NCBI GenBank assembly: GCA_002749535.1
Contig: MZZL01000408.1
Span: 2,434,631 to 2,498,630 of the forward strand
DNA from: Apophysomyces variabilis
Taxonomy: Eukaryota; Mucoromycota; Mucoromycetes; Mucorales; Mucoraceae
DNA: 64,000 bases
Direction: 5' to 3'
Numbering within the stretch: the stretch's first letter is position 1; the number at the start of each line of letters is the position of its first letter. Both the position numbers and the translations under genes were made by a program. The notes below the pieces were generated by a model. That model did no database searches, had not been told where the DNA came from, and saw nothing but the letters and a program-made list of their open reading frames with translations. Below are positions 34,052-46,607 of this stretch, one piece after another.

Positions 34052-34666
34052 TTAACGGTAACGGGGAAGAGAGAGAGTGTTGCGTCTCTTCCAGCTGGCG
34101 TGGCGACCAGAGCCCTTGGTCTTGGTGAAACGATGGCCCTTGCCCTTGCCACGGGACTTCTTGCCGATGGCGGTGAGACCGCGAGCTTCGCGACGCTTGT
34201 GGACAGCGTTGCAGATCCAGTTGATGCGGGGATCGCGACGGATGGCCTTGTGAGAGGGGTCGACAAGGATGACTTCAAAGTACTTGTAGGTGGCGTCCTG
34301 GTTGACCCAGTACGAGTTCAAGACACGGAGATTGGCGCACTTGCGACCAACACGTTCCTCGGCAGTGGAACGGAGCGAACGCTGGTACTTGAGTTGGTTC
34401 ACACCCTCATTGACGGGCTTACCGTAGGTGGCACCCTTGTGAACGGGTCTCTTGCGACCGCCACGACGGACACGGATACGGTAGATGACATAGCCCTGCT
34501 TAGCCTTGTAACCCAAGCGACGAGCCTTGTCGGGGCGCGAGGGGCGGGAAGCACGGTGAATGACATTCAATTGTCTGTATTCCCAGCATCTCACACGGAG
34601 CAAGAAACGAAGGACATCAGACTGCTTCTTCTTTTGAAGCTCTTGCAGGTATTTGTAGGCACCCAT
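34052..34666 (-). CDS. RPL15: 60S ribosomal protein L15 (eL15)
   Basis: Large-subunit ribosomal protein, 204 codons without introns in the coding part. It reads [60 protein letters not shown] and, near the end, [20 protein letters not shown]. This is full length and close to other eL15 proteins. The stretch before the ATG (CTTCTGTAG then GGTAAAATAAC) looks like the end of a leader intron whose donor may be GTAACT near 34846. It lies head to tail with RPL10 on the same strand. Confidence 0.97.
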   Translation of the reverse strand: MGAYKYLQELQKKKQSDVLRFLLRVRCWEYRQLNVIHRASRPSRPDKARRLGYKAKQGYVIYRIRVRRGGRKRPVHKGATYGKPVNEGVNQLKYQRSLRSTAEERVGRKCANLRVLNSYWVNQDATYKYFEVILVDPSHKAIRRDPRINWICNAVHKRREARGLTAIGKKSRGKGKGHRFTKTKGSGRHASWKRRNTLSLPRYR

Positions 34667-35505
34667 GTTATTTTACCCTACAGAAGAGGAATTATTCGAT
34701 CAGTTCCGTCGTCCATGTTTGCCATGCCAATGTTCTCCATGTATCACCATAAGAAACTAATAAAATCCGTACAATCCATCCCATCACTAGCCCATATCCC
34801 ATCCATTCTACCCTATCTACTATCTCATCATTATTTAATAGTTACCTTAAATCGGCCTGGTTAAGAGAAGGAGGAGGATCTTGAGTTCTTCGAACATGTC
34901 CCACTGTAGTCCCTCCTCCCAAACGAGGATAGATGTCCGGACCGGATCCAACTTGAGACACCGACCCCAAAAAGGGAAAGCGTTTAAAACCTATGCAAAT
35001 CATGAAAGACACATGGCAAGGTTATAGGAACTATCTTTGCCTTATAGTCACAGCTAACTATCAGTAAATACAAATTATAGAAGGTACATTTTCCTGAAGC
35101 TTATATTGTTACGCATGTATAAATTAGTAACACGCTTCAGCTAAGGAAAACCGCTCATGCATGAACTTGAACGTTTCTGTCTCGTACGCACATGACAAAA
35201 AATTATAGAACTTTTTATGGATTATATTAAAAGAAGAAAAAGATATGGAAATATAGAGAGATCAATAAGTAGGCTCAGCTTTCACCAATCCCTGGCCTGT
35301 ATTGTGCATATCGATTTATTTTGCATAGCAATAGTGTATATGAACATTCATGCTTCGCTTTATTTATCTTTGGAAAATAACTTGTACTGTGTGCAGGTTC
35401 TCCATCATTTTTTTACAGATGTCTCATCGCCGATCCGATCATGTAACACAGGTTGACATTTCCCATAACGACTACGTATATACGAGCCAGTGGTTTATTG
35501 TATCG
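34667..35505. other. RPL15 leader/promoter and CYSTM 3' flank
   Basis: About 840 bases. The likely leader intron of RPL15 takes up about 34677-34846. Beyond it is A/T-rich sequence with no supported gene. Confidence 0.4.
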
Positions 35506-35906
35506 TCAACAACACATGGTTAGCATTTCGCAGCATTCTTCCGCTGCACAACAGCACAACAAACCAGCACAGCTATCGATAAAGATGCGATTTAGATAGG
35601 GATCAGTTTCTTTAGTTGATCCATTGTTTACCAGGCCAGACATCCATTTGCAAACATTCCGCGATCTTGTTGTTGTGGGGGTTGGTTAGCGTACATTGGT
35701 TGTTGTTGCGGATAATAGGCTGTATTTAATTAATCATTTATCTTAAGCTGCCTTCTACGTCTGTTTCTTGTTATTTCTTTACCTTGTTGTGGCGGTGGAT
35801 ATTGTTGAGGGGCACCTTGGCCATAATAAGCGTTTTGTGGGGGAGGAGGTGCATATCCTCCTGTTGCATAAGACTGATTTTGATACTCGTAGCCTTTATT
35901 TGACAT
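35506..35906 (-). CDS. CYSTM-domain membrane protein, about 90 aa
   Basis: A short three-exon gene. The ATG at 35904-35906 gives MSNKGYEYQNQSYATGGYAP, then a Pro/Gln/Tyr-rich stretch (YPPPQQ joined to AYYPQQQPMYANQPPQQQ). The last exon follows a TATCGATAG acceptor and gives GCLACCAGLLCCCAAEECCE and ends MLTMCC at 35506. This is the layout of the CYSTM module: a low-complexity cytosolic head and a very Cys-rich C-terminal membrane segment. Such tail-anchored proteins are linked with stress tolerance in fungi and plants. Both splice joins keep the frame. Confidence 0.8.
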
Positions 35907-36469
35907 TATTTATGAAAGGAAATGGGTAAGAAAGTCGAGAATGAGATAAAGGGAAAAAAAGCTTGGCTTCCCGCGTCTTGGGTGTATGTAAAACTTAAGA
36001 ATGACGTCCCACACTTATACTTTTAAGGCAATTATGGTTGGGCACATCTGACTCGGTGCAGAGAAACACGGAAAAAATACGAGGTTGATATTCCTGGTTC
36101 ATTAAGAAATATGCGATTTATCAACGTTCATACTGGCTAAACATGAATAGAAAACTAATTCTTTTTTAAAGCATAATGAATAGGAAAGAACAGCGCGAGC
36201 AGAGAGACGATAATAGCAAACAGCTTCACTTACTATTACACCTAGTTTTGTAGCAAGTCATAGAAAAAAATAATGACTACCTTTTTCGCTGCAGGTCATT
36301 GCTAAGAAACGGGTCAGATATTTAAACATTATGGTCCAGGCATTATGCCAAGGCCATCAAGCAATAATTAAAACCAGAATAAGAAATGTCATTGTGTAGA
36401 TATGTTGTAGGGAGCTAAAACCAAGAAAATGTAGCGTTATTCTGAGAGGATACTAAACTATTCTGATAA
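35907..36469. other. CYSTM promoter and HIRIP3-like 3' flank
   Basis: About 560 bases, no ORF or repeat supported. Confidence 0.4.
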
Positions 36470-37921
36470 CTATTCGCTGTCCGAGCTTTGATCCCCAAGG
36501 AACGAAACGTCTAATTCGCCGCCCATCGACTCGTCGTCACCCTACACGTCTATGAGTATTATCATATTACTACATCTGATTTACTTCTTCTTTGTCGCCC
36601 TTTTTTTTCTTTGATTCCATCTCATCATCTTCGTTTTCATCAGTAATGACTCTCCGTTTTCGTTTTGAGCCATGAGATCGTGTGCTTCTACCACCTTTAT
36701 CCTCCGCCAATATATTGCTTGTATCAAGGCTTTCGATTTCTGCTTTCAGTTCACGCTCAGCTTTGACTTTTTGGCATTTCTCGATGGTGGGCCGACCTGC
36801 CTAATGAGTTATAGAAGCTATATCTTATTCAATAGATTACCATGTACTCCCAGATCTTCTAGCATCGATTTCAGTTTATTGATTTGCGATTTTAACGTCT
36901 TGCAATCTTTCAACTCTTTTGCCCTAACAGTGACCCAATTATCAATAATTCTTACTCCCTTTGGCTGAGACATACCATACTTTACGAACCCCACATTTGT
37001 TAATGTAGGATTTAAGCCGCTTGATGGTTTCTTCGTCTGCAGAAGTCTATGGATATGCAAGTTTGTAAGCCTGGTTTTTGTAATTCCAATACCTTTTTGA
37101 CCCCAACATCCTTCTTCTTCTTCTTGCTAGATTCCTTCAGTGATTCTTTTAACTCCTCCTCTGGTATTACTGCGCCGCTCTCATTATCCTCTTTCTCTGT
37201 AGCATGACTAGCTGATCGCTCGCGTTCCTGTCCTTTGCTGGTGTTTTTCACCCTTGCTGGTTTCGCAGGCTTTGGCTTCTCTGCAATCTCTTTTTCCTCA
37301 ATGTCAAGAATAGGTTTTCGGGGCTTCTTCTGGCGCTTTTTAGAAGGTATCGTAATATGTTCTTGGCCTATTTCCACTGATTCAGGTGAGTTTGCTGACT
37401 CCTGCTCAGCTTGATCGCTTTCGACTTCGGCATGTCCTTCCTGTGATTTTGCAGGATATTCTTCCTTTTCCTGCTGTCCCTCTTTTGCCCCCTTTTCTTC
37501 TACGACTTGTAGCTATTGAAATCAGTGTGAATAAAATCAATGCATAAATTAGACGTACAAATATTGTGTCGATCATGTTATTGACATGTTTCTTCCACGG
37601 TTTTACGTCCAAAGCCTTCGTGTCTAGATCCTGCAATAACATTTAGTTAACTTCAAACTTAGCCGCATCTATACATACAAAGATATTCTCAAGTTCTCTT
37701 CGAATATAACTGGCCGTAAGCACACTGTTGGACAAACACGTGTGGCTCGATAAGGAAACACAGTAAACTGGATCTGATCATGTTCCTTACTTTGGATCGC
37801 CATAGCGAATGATACTGTAATTGATACTATATAAGCGCTAATATTGTTTAAGTAAGTCTTACTTCTCCAAATGTTCTCTGAAGTCGGTCCGATCAAAGAA
37901 TGCTTCGCTTAATTCGCTCAT
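36470..37921 (-). CDS. HIRIP3/CHZ-type histone chaperone
   Basis: HIRIP3 and yeast Chz1 bind H2A-H2B (H2A.Z) dimers through a short CHZ motif. The ATG at 37919-37921 gives MSELSEAFFDRTDFREHLEN, followed after introns by VLTASYIRRELENIFDLDTK, similar to the helical DEK-C-like N-terminus of HIRIP3. A long Lys/Glu-rich segment follows (KKRQKKPRKPILDIEEKEIA). The conserved C-terminal part is CKTLKSQINKLKSMLEDLGV then RPTIEKCQKVKAERELKAEI and ESLDTSNIL, where HIRIP3 has its CHZ region. It ends with acidic SSDSE at 36470. The gene lies 86 bp from the divergent CENP-O gene. Confidence 0.7.
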
Positions 37922-38007
37922 GGAAACACTGTCGGTCTTTGCTGGAATGCAGTAGGAAACAAAAAGTTGCAAGTCACTCAGTTGCTGGTCTGCGTCTTAC
38001 TCAGGGC
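37922..38007. promoter_or_regulatory. 86-bp bidirectional promoter
   Basis: Only 86 bases separate the start codons of the HIRIP3-like gene (minus) and the CENP-O gene (plus), so the two genes must share promoter DNA. No factor site was recognised. Confidence 0.6.
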
Positions 38008-39147
38008 ATGGACATAGCAGAAGACACATTGTAGGGAACAATAGAATCTGGATCTTTTGAACATGTTTGGGCTGAATAGAATGTAGTTTGCCAACACGGC
38101 GTGACCAGCTAAAAGCCGAAATTAACAGCCTTCGCCAACGTCGTAATGTCTCATCTTTTTGTTTCCTATTTCTCTGTATTCATTGAGTACCATAGTAAGT
38201 CGCACTAGAGACGAAAGACAGAAGTTAAAACGTGAACTTGTGGAGGAGAAGATTGGTCATATTATCTCTGCAAAATTTTCCGAAGAAATCAAGGACCCCA
38301 GCCGACAGAAAGCTGTTGATTTGAGAGAAGTCCAACAGAAGGTAACAAAACCTAAATATGTCTGGCATGAATGGATCGTTTGCTGATAATGTTTTTAGAT
38401 ATTCCAACAAATGATAGCAGCGACGGAAGCTCGTTGCGTTAAGGAAATGGTAGGATACTACAGAATGAGCGGTCGAACAACTTTTGAGTTCCAAAATCGA
38501 TATACCGGCATTCGATTAGAAACCTTTTATAGACGCAAGTAGCATACTCTGACATCTGAATATTATATTTAACACTATTTATTATAGGTTCCTATCGAGA
38601 AACTTATTACCTTTTATTCTTGCGCGATCTGACCAGAAAAGTATCCATTCAACGGCATACCATACCGCATTTTATCCCAATTGAATCGTTAGAACGACAA
38701 TTTTTGCAGGATGATCAAGAGGTAGCTCAAATAACTGGTATGACAGATAGCTAAACAGCGGTTTTAGACTTTCTTACGAATCCTGCATGATTTACTTCAA
38801 GCATACGTGTCCAGACGTGAGCAAGTGGAAGAATTGAAGCAATTGGCCGAACAGAAGGCATCCATTACATCGGTTAATGCGCGAACGGTGGAGAAAAACA
38901 ACGTAACTATTGTGCACAACAGGTAAAAACGAGAAAAGCAGAATCCTATGTTTTAATACCATGGCTACATATTTGTTGCAGTGAGCTGCGCATTGAACTG
39001 TATTACGACGTTCTTGCGGCTGATTATCCCACACGTGTCAAGATTACTACCCTTACATCTGATGTATCACCGGAAATTTGTACTCATTTAGAGCGTATTT
39101 TTTATTTGCACAAGCTCGCAGAAGCTTATGTTATAGCATTCGGATAA
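38008..39147 (+). CDS. CENP-O/Mcm21-like inner kinetochore protein
   Basis: CENP-O (Mcm21) is a member of the COMA complex of the constitutive centromere network. The ATG at 38008 gives MDIAEDTFLPTRRDQLKAEI after removal of a 53-66 nt intron, and the coiled-coil region continues QRLSRTRDERQKLKRELVEE. The RWD part follows: TTFEFQNRYTGIRLETFYRR, then YRETYYLFLLRD with KVSIQRHTIPHFIPIESLER, the signature CENP-O strand-turn. The end is ICTHLERIFYLHKLAEAYVI and AFG at 39147. About 300 aa with six or seven introns. I infer CENP-O over CENP-P because of the FxTYY and HTIPxFIP blocks. Confidence 0.75.
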
Positions 39148-40111
39148 CACTCGTATACATACCAGCGCCTAGTGAACGCGTCTGCTGAGGTGAAGCAAGT
39201 TTTCAATCTTTACAGCTATCATGGCGGGTTATCAAGCAAGATACATACAAACATACGTTACAAAACACAGGAAACTCGGGTTATTTGCATTTGTTTACAT
39301 GATTGGAAGTCGTCCGAAATATTTTTGATTGAGATAGGTAGCATTTGATAGCGATACATTTCAACTAGTTTTTTTCGCTAAATGTATTCTCACTGTTTGT
39401 ATGATGATATTTAAAAGCCACGTATTTTTATCAATCATGGTTTGCATAGAAATCCTCCCTTCTTTTCTCATCACCTTAACTCTCTTTAACCGGGATATAT
39501 TCCCTTAGAAAAGAAGACCATCCCGTTTGCCTTTAAGCAATATAGCCGTGTAAGCACCATCCATTGAAGGATTGATTCTTTACTCTGTGCAAACAAATGT
39601 GCATCCTGAAGTCATGATTGACATAGCGTATACAAAGGGAAATAGATGATCCAACTACCCAGGAAAATAGCGACGTGCTTCACTATATGAGGGTAGCGGA
39701 ACGAACAAGAACACCTGATTCAGGTATTCTACATTGTCACAGTTTTGTCCTCTAAACTGGTAATCCGTTCTCGTTAAATGACGATTAACCCAGTCAAAAT
39801 CTTTGGATTTCAGAGGGTGCCATTGACACCGTCAGTGCACACTTGCTCGATATATGCTTAAAGCAAGATCTACGATGAGCGCTTAATGCAGTATTGTCAG
39901 CATGGGATCTTATTTCAAGCCCTGCCGAATTGTAGTTAGTCTCCCCATTTCCCTTAGTGCTACTGAATGTAAGACTTTAATATACAGTAACTGCTGTAAA
40001 TTTTTACAGCTTGTTAAAAATAAGCTCTATAACACGTAATTGCTTTTACGAAGGTCTTTTTTGAGGAAACATATACATATATTAAGTGTACTAGATTTTC
40101 GGTATGACGAA
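39148..40111. other. Intergenic between the convergent CENP-O and DIS3L2 genes
   Basis: Almost 1 kb. I see no ORF with motif, no repeat and no RNA gene. Confidence 0.4.
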
Positions 40112-43100
40112 TCAAGGCGATGCTTCTAGGAAGGGGTTTACGGGGTACACACATATAACAGGTGGAGAATACGTTTCGTCGACCTTGATCCTTACATCAA
40201 GTTTACAGAAAGCCTTGAATCGCTGCATGCAGGTATCAACGTCAATATCCTTGTCATGCACAATGACATTATCAGGGATTTGTACAATAGCTTTTCCAGG
40301 ACATGGTTTCTCAATGTCGTCATCCACTAAAGCAATATCCTCATTACTATCGATTGCCGACACGTCATCCTCACTGCTATCTATTTCGTTCTCGACGGAA
40401 TCGTCACATGCAGATACATCATGGCTGCTCGGCATATCTGCATTTTCCTCTGGGGTCTTTTTCCAGTAGATGGCAAGGGACATTTGATTCGGATCAAACG
40501 CGTGAAGTACAATTGGCAGGCTATCTGCGTGAATGCGTCTTTCCAATCCATACTCTGGAACCAAAATGTCAAGAGCATCTTTAGATACTTGCAGGCAGAT
40601 AGCACCACGGATAATAGGCCCTTCTTTCTGAAGATTGGATAGGTAGCGAGCCAAGTATAGCATGATATTTTGTTCCTGGGCGTTCTTTGCTCCATCCTTT
40701 CTTTGGTTACAATGCATTGCCATTTGTCGAACCCTTTTAGTGTCGTATCCGCATGTTTCTATATTTAGACCGTTATAACTTGCTAGTACATAATCTGATC
40801 TGTTACCCTTCTTCTGAAGTGCTGCTGCTAACTGTCGGTGGACTATGACATCTGCGTATCGCCGGATAGGTGAAGTAAAATGCGTATATAGCGGGACATT
40901 AAGTGCAAAGTGAAGATACTTGGCAATGTCCAACGCACCGGTACAGAAATACTTTGCCCGACGCATCGGCTTAACGGCCAAGATACGCAATACAGATTTT
41001 ACGTCGTCAGAATCAATGGCATCAAATGATGCCTGAAGTGCACCTGCGCTTGACCCGTCCATACTATAGCCAAGCTCTTCTGCATGATTCAGAAACTCAT
41101 CCTTTTTGCAAGGACAAAAGGTAAGTCTCAAGCATCTGTGTTTATCTAGTTTGGGCTTACCAGTCGCTTGGGGATGGGCGGTTCGTGCCGTCGTAAAAGT
41201 GCTTCATTGGGATAATGTTTGCTGATCTTTTCGGCTACGCTCATATTAGCAAGTAGCATAAACTCCTCAATAAGTCGATTTGCTTCCTTGAGTTCGTATA
41301 TGAACACGTCTTCCGGTTCTCCAGCCTCATTTAACTTGAATGATAACCGGATTGAACTTATCGATAAAGCTCCGTTCTCAAAGCGACGCTTACGCATGTG
41401 TTGCGATATTTTGAACAAATTCAGAATGCTTTCTTCTATTTCGTCCACCGTATGCTCGAATAACTTCACTGTGGAAGGCAAACCTTGACCTTCAATCACG
41501 CTTTGTGCATCACCGTAAGCCAGTTTTGCGCATGATCTGTTTTAAGTTGCATGAATAAGTTATGGGGCATTCTAGACAGTAAAACCTTACTTGATGATGG
41601 TACGCCCAAACCATGTGTCTAACACTTTCCCTGTGCTATCCATCTTCCATATTACAGAGAAGGCCAATCTATTTGCAGGGTTAGTCAGTGTCCATCAGTT
41701 ATGTTTAATTCTACCTTTCTACGCCGGGATTTAAACTACATAAATCCTCACATAATCGAGATGGCAGCATTGGAATAACTTTATCAACAAGATAAGTGCT
41801 AGTTCCACGATCAAATGCTTCAGTGTCCAACGGGGTATTGGCTCGGAGAAAGTAGGTTACATCAGCGATGTGTACTCCAACTTCGAAGTAATCTTTTCCC
41901 AATGGGATGATATGAACTGCGTCGTCCAGGTCTATATTGATCGCATTTTCTATCAGTAACAATATACTATAATGTTTTGATGATTACCTTTTGCCGTGGC
42001 AGGGTCAATAGTAAAAATTTGCACTTCACGGAGGTCTCGTCGATTCTTATATTCCAGCTCTGGTATTGTCCATGAAGGTGGCGGTAATTCAGCAAGGTGT
42101 TTGTTTTTATACGGCGACTGTTTAATTCCGTGATTGCAAAGGACGGCTTGCGTCTCAGTAGCAAAATCTCCAATACGCCCGAGTATCCTCTCAATTCTAC
42201 CAAAAGGATGCTGAGCAAAGATTGGCCATTGCATGACACTGGCCTGTAAAATCCATAGCTTTAGATAAGCCGTTCTCAGGTAATTCCCTACAACTTACCA
42301 CCAGAACCATATTTTTGTACTCTTCTTGACGATTAAAAAAGTCTGGCGGCACGAGTCGCGAAGGTATAACTATGAACGGTGCGCGCTTGTCTGTTGGCTT
42401 AAACCATACAATACGTGGATGCGAGCCTTGGCTCTGCTTCTGCTTTGATTGCTTTGCCTCCTCTGCTTGCCCATCAGGCTCATTGTTATCCGGATCCTCC
42501 TCTGCTACTTCTTCTTCTTCCTCCTTTTTTGCGGAAACACCGGACTGTGGCCTCTGCACAGAGAGAGTTCTAATAGCACTATTTGAGTTTGTAAAATAAT
42601 ATGCATTCCTTACCCTGAAAATAACTGATCAGCTACACGATGTAAGATACAGACTACTTCGCCACAATACTTTGGCTTTCCCTTGTCCTCGACATCTTCA
42701 TTGGTATCTTCATTATCTGTATTTTCATTTTCAGGCAAGCTTGCTGTCAGCTGCCCATTTCTCCTTCTCTGTCTTTCTTTCCTAATTTTCCATATTTTTT
42801 CGACATCCAAAAGTCGCACAGCGACCACATCTCCTTCTAAAGCGCGATTACGATCACGCTGCCCGCAAATATATATATCAGCATCCAGTTCATCCGAAGT
42901 TACATAAGCATCCTGGCGCAAACGCTTGTTTATACGTAGAGTACCACGATACAACTCTCCTTTCGCGATTGCCTTTTCCACGATCGAAGGATCCAAAAAA
43001 TTAGCATAACATGGTTTCCTTCTTGGAGGTAAGAAATCATCCCGATGCAAATAGGGCGGCCGCGAATTTTCTTTCGGAGCTGCACGCTGCCTATTTTCGT

Positions 43101-44262
43101 TTTTAACTGTTCGAAAAGTAAGTGTACAAATGTCGCAAATTATTCATTTATCTTAGCTTACCGGTAAGATCCTGTTCTGCATGCAAATTTCTCTCGGATA
43201 CCTTGGACTTTGGCAATCGTATTGTTGGATGTACCGGTTGGAATTTCGTCGTTTTCTTCGTATGATGCGATCTTGCAGTCTCCGTTGATGTTGATATACG
43301 TGGATACATATTAATTTCCACTGGAATATCTTCGTTGGAGAAACGCCGCCTTGGTCTACACAGCTCAGAGAATGATGATTTCTCTTTCAATTTCAGATTT
43401 TTTGAAGGGCTCGCAGCTTTCAAGTTTGTTGAATTGTTTAGTGCTACACTCATTTTGTCCGCGGTTTGTCCATCGTTTGCTACGTTTGCTTTAGGTTTCC
43501 TCTTTTTGTTGCGTTTCTTTTTCTCTTTCATATGGTCATTAGCTTTTCCGTCCGCTTCAACATCATTCTTGCTAGACTCTCCCTGAGTCTCCTTTGGTTT
43601 GTCGCTCAATGCAGTTTTCGGTGCTGCGCCAGATTTATCTTTGTCATCAGCAGAAAACTGGTCGGGCTTCTTTCCTTTCTTCTTATTTCGTCTTTTATTT
43701 GGTTTAGCAGCAGGCTCTGGTTTTTCATGCTGCTCTGAGACAGCTACGGATATGTTGTCGCATATCTTGTTTCCGCTATGAATTTCCTTCATAATTTCAA
43801 GTGTTATCACAGGTTCCTTGACGCGTTTGTCACGGATATCAGCTTCTTCGACTGGTCTAACATTTAAAGCTTGTTTGATCTTTTCTGCCATTTCGTCAGC
43901 TGGAACGAACGACGAGCTGTCCGTCCTAATTCCTTTCTTTGCATGTGATAAATCTGCCGACTCAGAGCTCTTTCCAAATTTACGATTACGCCGCTGTGAT
44001 TGCTGCGCGATCTCTTCTTTATTTTGCGAACCGGCTTTGACACGAGCATTCTTTTTGACTTCACACTTAGAAGCAAGTTTAGAAGGTCTTAAAGTCGAAG
44101 ATTCCTTTTGATCTTGAGCTGAATGTTCCAAAGACTATTAAGCGATTCAAAGTAACAGCGAAGTTAGTATGAACTTGAGACCTGATCTTATCACTTTACT
44201 TGATGACACACTGTCTGAGCAGCATCACCTTTTTCTTCTGCTTGCAACACAGTCTTATTCAT
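40112..44262 (-). CDS. DIS3L2-type 3'-5' exoribonuclease (RNase II/R family)
   Basis: DIS3L2 degrades uridylated RNAs in the cytoplasm independently of the exosome. The ATG at 44260-44262 opens [20 protein letters not shown]. Residues up to about 350 are disordered and Lys/Arg-rich. The cold-shock region follows: [37 protein letters not shown] and [20 protein letters not shown]. The RNB core has DPATAK spliced to [20 protein letters not shown], keeping the metal-binding Asp cluster, [30 protein letters not shown] and [20 protein letters not shown]. An S1-like end finishes at 40112. No PIN domain is seen, so this is DIS3L2 and not DIS3. The intact Asp cluster differs from yeast Ssd1, which is related but inactive. 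Many small introns. Confidence 0.88.
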
Positions 44263-44825
44263 TACTGAACCTTTAAACAGCACGGTAAACGAAAGAGAAT
44301 AGAAACACAGGGACAACGCACATTCTTATGGTCGGGATTCGAGCAGATTTGGCACTCAGCCAATAAGTCACCACACCAAAAGGTTTTCGACGGACATGGT
44401 GCACATAAGACCATCAATCCACGCAAAGGTATAATCGATCTGGCGCGCGCGACTATCTGTTTGTTTTTTGCTTTGTTAAGAATGCAATCTATTCTTCACA
44501 AATGAACTGTGAAAGAGGGGGGTTATCCTTTCCTGTGCCGAGCGCAAGACCAGAGATATAGCGGACCGATTTCTTTGTTCTCTTTACTGCGCCGCTCCCC
44601 GCTTTGACCAACATGGCCCGACTTTGATAGTTACCTAGTCCTAAAAGGTTTCAAACCGCGATGCGAAGCAATAAAACAGCAATTTTGAAACGTATATCGA
44701 GCGTTGGTAATGAAGGTAGCAAAGAAGGATGATTCATGTTGGATTATAACAAACGATATATACAGGGAGATAAGATGTTATATATAAAGGGCATTGTAGT
44801 TACTCTTATTCGGGGAGGAATCAAT
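44263..44825. other. DIS3L2 promoter and SLX4-like 3' flank
   Basis: About 560 bases, no supported gene. The two genes on either side are in tandem on the minus strand. Confidence 0.4.
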
Positions 44826-46607
44826 TCAACCAATTAGTCTTTCTGTTTGGACGTTGCCGTGATTGTTTGTTATATGTTGGTCTGAGAAACAAGTTTGCCG
44901 TTGCCCGCCTTGCAGCATAGAAACAATTTCGTCTCTGTTGGAAGGTTTCAGTTCATACTTACACAGTGTGTCCTACAGGATTTCTTTAGTATGCATTGTA
45001 TAAATCAAATGCTAACCTTTAGTTCCGAAGCAGTCAAGTGGTCATAGTCGGCCATATGGGATTTGATTGTATCAGCAGGTTTCGCCATGTTGATGTTTCG
45101 GTTCTCGCTAAGGGGTTGTACCTGTTTTCCAATAAGATTCTCTCGCAGAAGAAGTGAGTCAAGGTCATCATCTGAGAACCAGTCATCGATGATTCCTCGC
45201 GCATCTTCTTCATAGTTAGAAGGTAATAAGATTGGTAAGACATCTATAAGATCATCTGCTAAAAAGTCGTTCGACTCTGATGGGGTACTGGGAAGGTCAA
45301 TAATATGAAAAGTATCAGCATGCGAATAAGAATTCGAACCACGTTCAGTAAGATGACGCTTATCAAGCGTAACTTGGGCGCTTTTCTGGTCATCTTCGTT
45401 GACAAGTTCCTTATCCTAAATAAGAATTAGACGACTGTTTCGTTCAATCGCATAATCTTACTTTTGCAGGTAATGAAGCCAATATGTCAGTGGAAAGGTT
45501 GCATTTGCCGCGCAAGATAGAAAGAACTTTCATGAATCGGTCATCTGTTTGACACAATTTCTTAACCGTCTGTTCCATATCTTGTGTACTTGTACACTCC
45601 TCAAACGTCTTTTGCAAGCGATTCTCACAATCCTTATTCTATTTGACAGGGTTAGATTAGTCTTGCTGCACTTTATGCTGTACATGACTTACTCCCATCT
45701 CGCTGAAGAAGTCAGTTAGAAATCGCAGCTCCTGCTCTGTCCACTTGACATTATCAATTTTAGATAACTCACGCCACAATAGCTCCTTATTTGGCAATCT
45801 TTCTAGAAACAGCTGTCTCACATATTCCAATACACTTCGGTGCATTTCCTGATAGCCATTGGTATTCACGTCAATATCTTCCACAGAATCACGGGCCATA
45901 GGCAACAAGACATTTTGAGCATCGACTAATCCAGACTTCCCCCGGAGCGTTCCTTCCACATGTGCTGTTTCCTGCTGTTGTGCCGACGATACAACAGTAG
46001 ATTCATCCGAAGAAAGCTCCAGCATCACAGCGGTTTCATTCAAATTATCAGATAGAAGCAGCTGCGCAGGCGACGGATCCCATTCTATCAGTTGGAACTC
46101 GTGCAATAACTGTTGCAAGGTCAGATTCTGCCGCTGGGCGCACTCTTTCAAATGAACCGCCTTATCCTTGAGTGTTGCATTGCCAAACGCATCATAACAA
46201 CAGATACAAATTTCAAGCTGAGAAAGCAATGAAACAGAAGCGCCATTACCACTGACAAGATTATCCAAACAGAAGCTATAGTGCATGCCTCTGTTTTTAA
46301 GGCTGGACTTTGCTAAATTTTCACCGCAGAATACGCAGTTTTCAAAAGCCAACAAACAACTTTCTGACGAATCCTGCATGCATTTGTCAACATGCTCCTG
46401 CCGAAGATAACTTGACTGAATATCACTCAGATCCTCTTGGCATATGGGGCAGACATAGTCACGCAACTTTGCAACAGCAGTGGGATGATGTGCCGCAGTA
46501 AGAGATGAAGGAGACAAAAGCACAGCCTGCTTCTTGTTTGGCTGAAATGGTGCCAATACAGGAGATCGATCAATGCGTTTTGCTTTGCGTTCAGTTGTTA
46601 GATTCAT
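44826..46607 (-). CDS. SLX4-like structure-specific endonuclease scaffold
   Basis: SLX4 activates the SLX1 nuclease and organises Holliday junction and crosslink repair. The ATG at 46605-46607 opens MNLTTERKAKRIDRSPVLAP. Three zinc fingers of the UBZ4 type (CxxC...HxxxC) follow: CPICQEDL with HVDKC, CVFCGENL with HYSFC, and CICCYDAF with HLKEC. The middle is acidic and disordered. The C-terminal exons give MADYDHLTASELK then TLCKYELKPSNRDEIVSML, which match the SLX4 conserved C-terminal domain (MPDY..MTTPELKKELDRFGVKPLPK..M) that binds SLX1. The protein ends near 44826. Short for SLX4 (about 560 aa) but similar to fungal Slx4. Confidence 0.65.

Noticed and set aside
33824..34864. A 346-codon plus-strand frame opposite RPL15
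   Set aside because: It is antisense to the certain RPL15 gene and is produced by the strong codon bias of that gene; its sequence is Thr/Val/Gly/Ala-rich low complexity with no motif.
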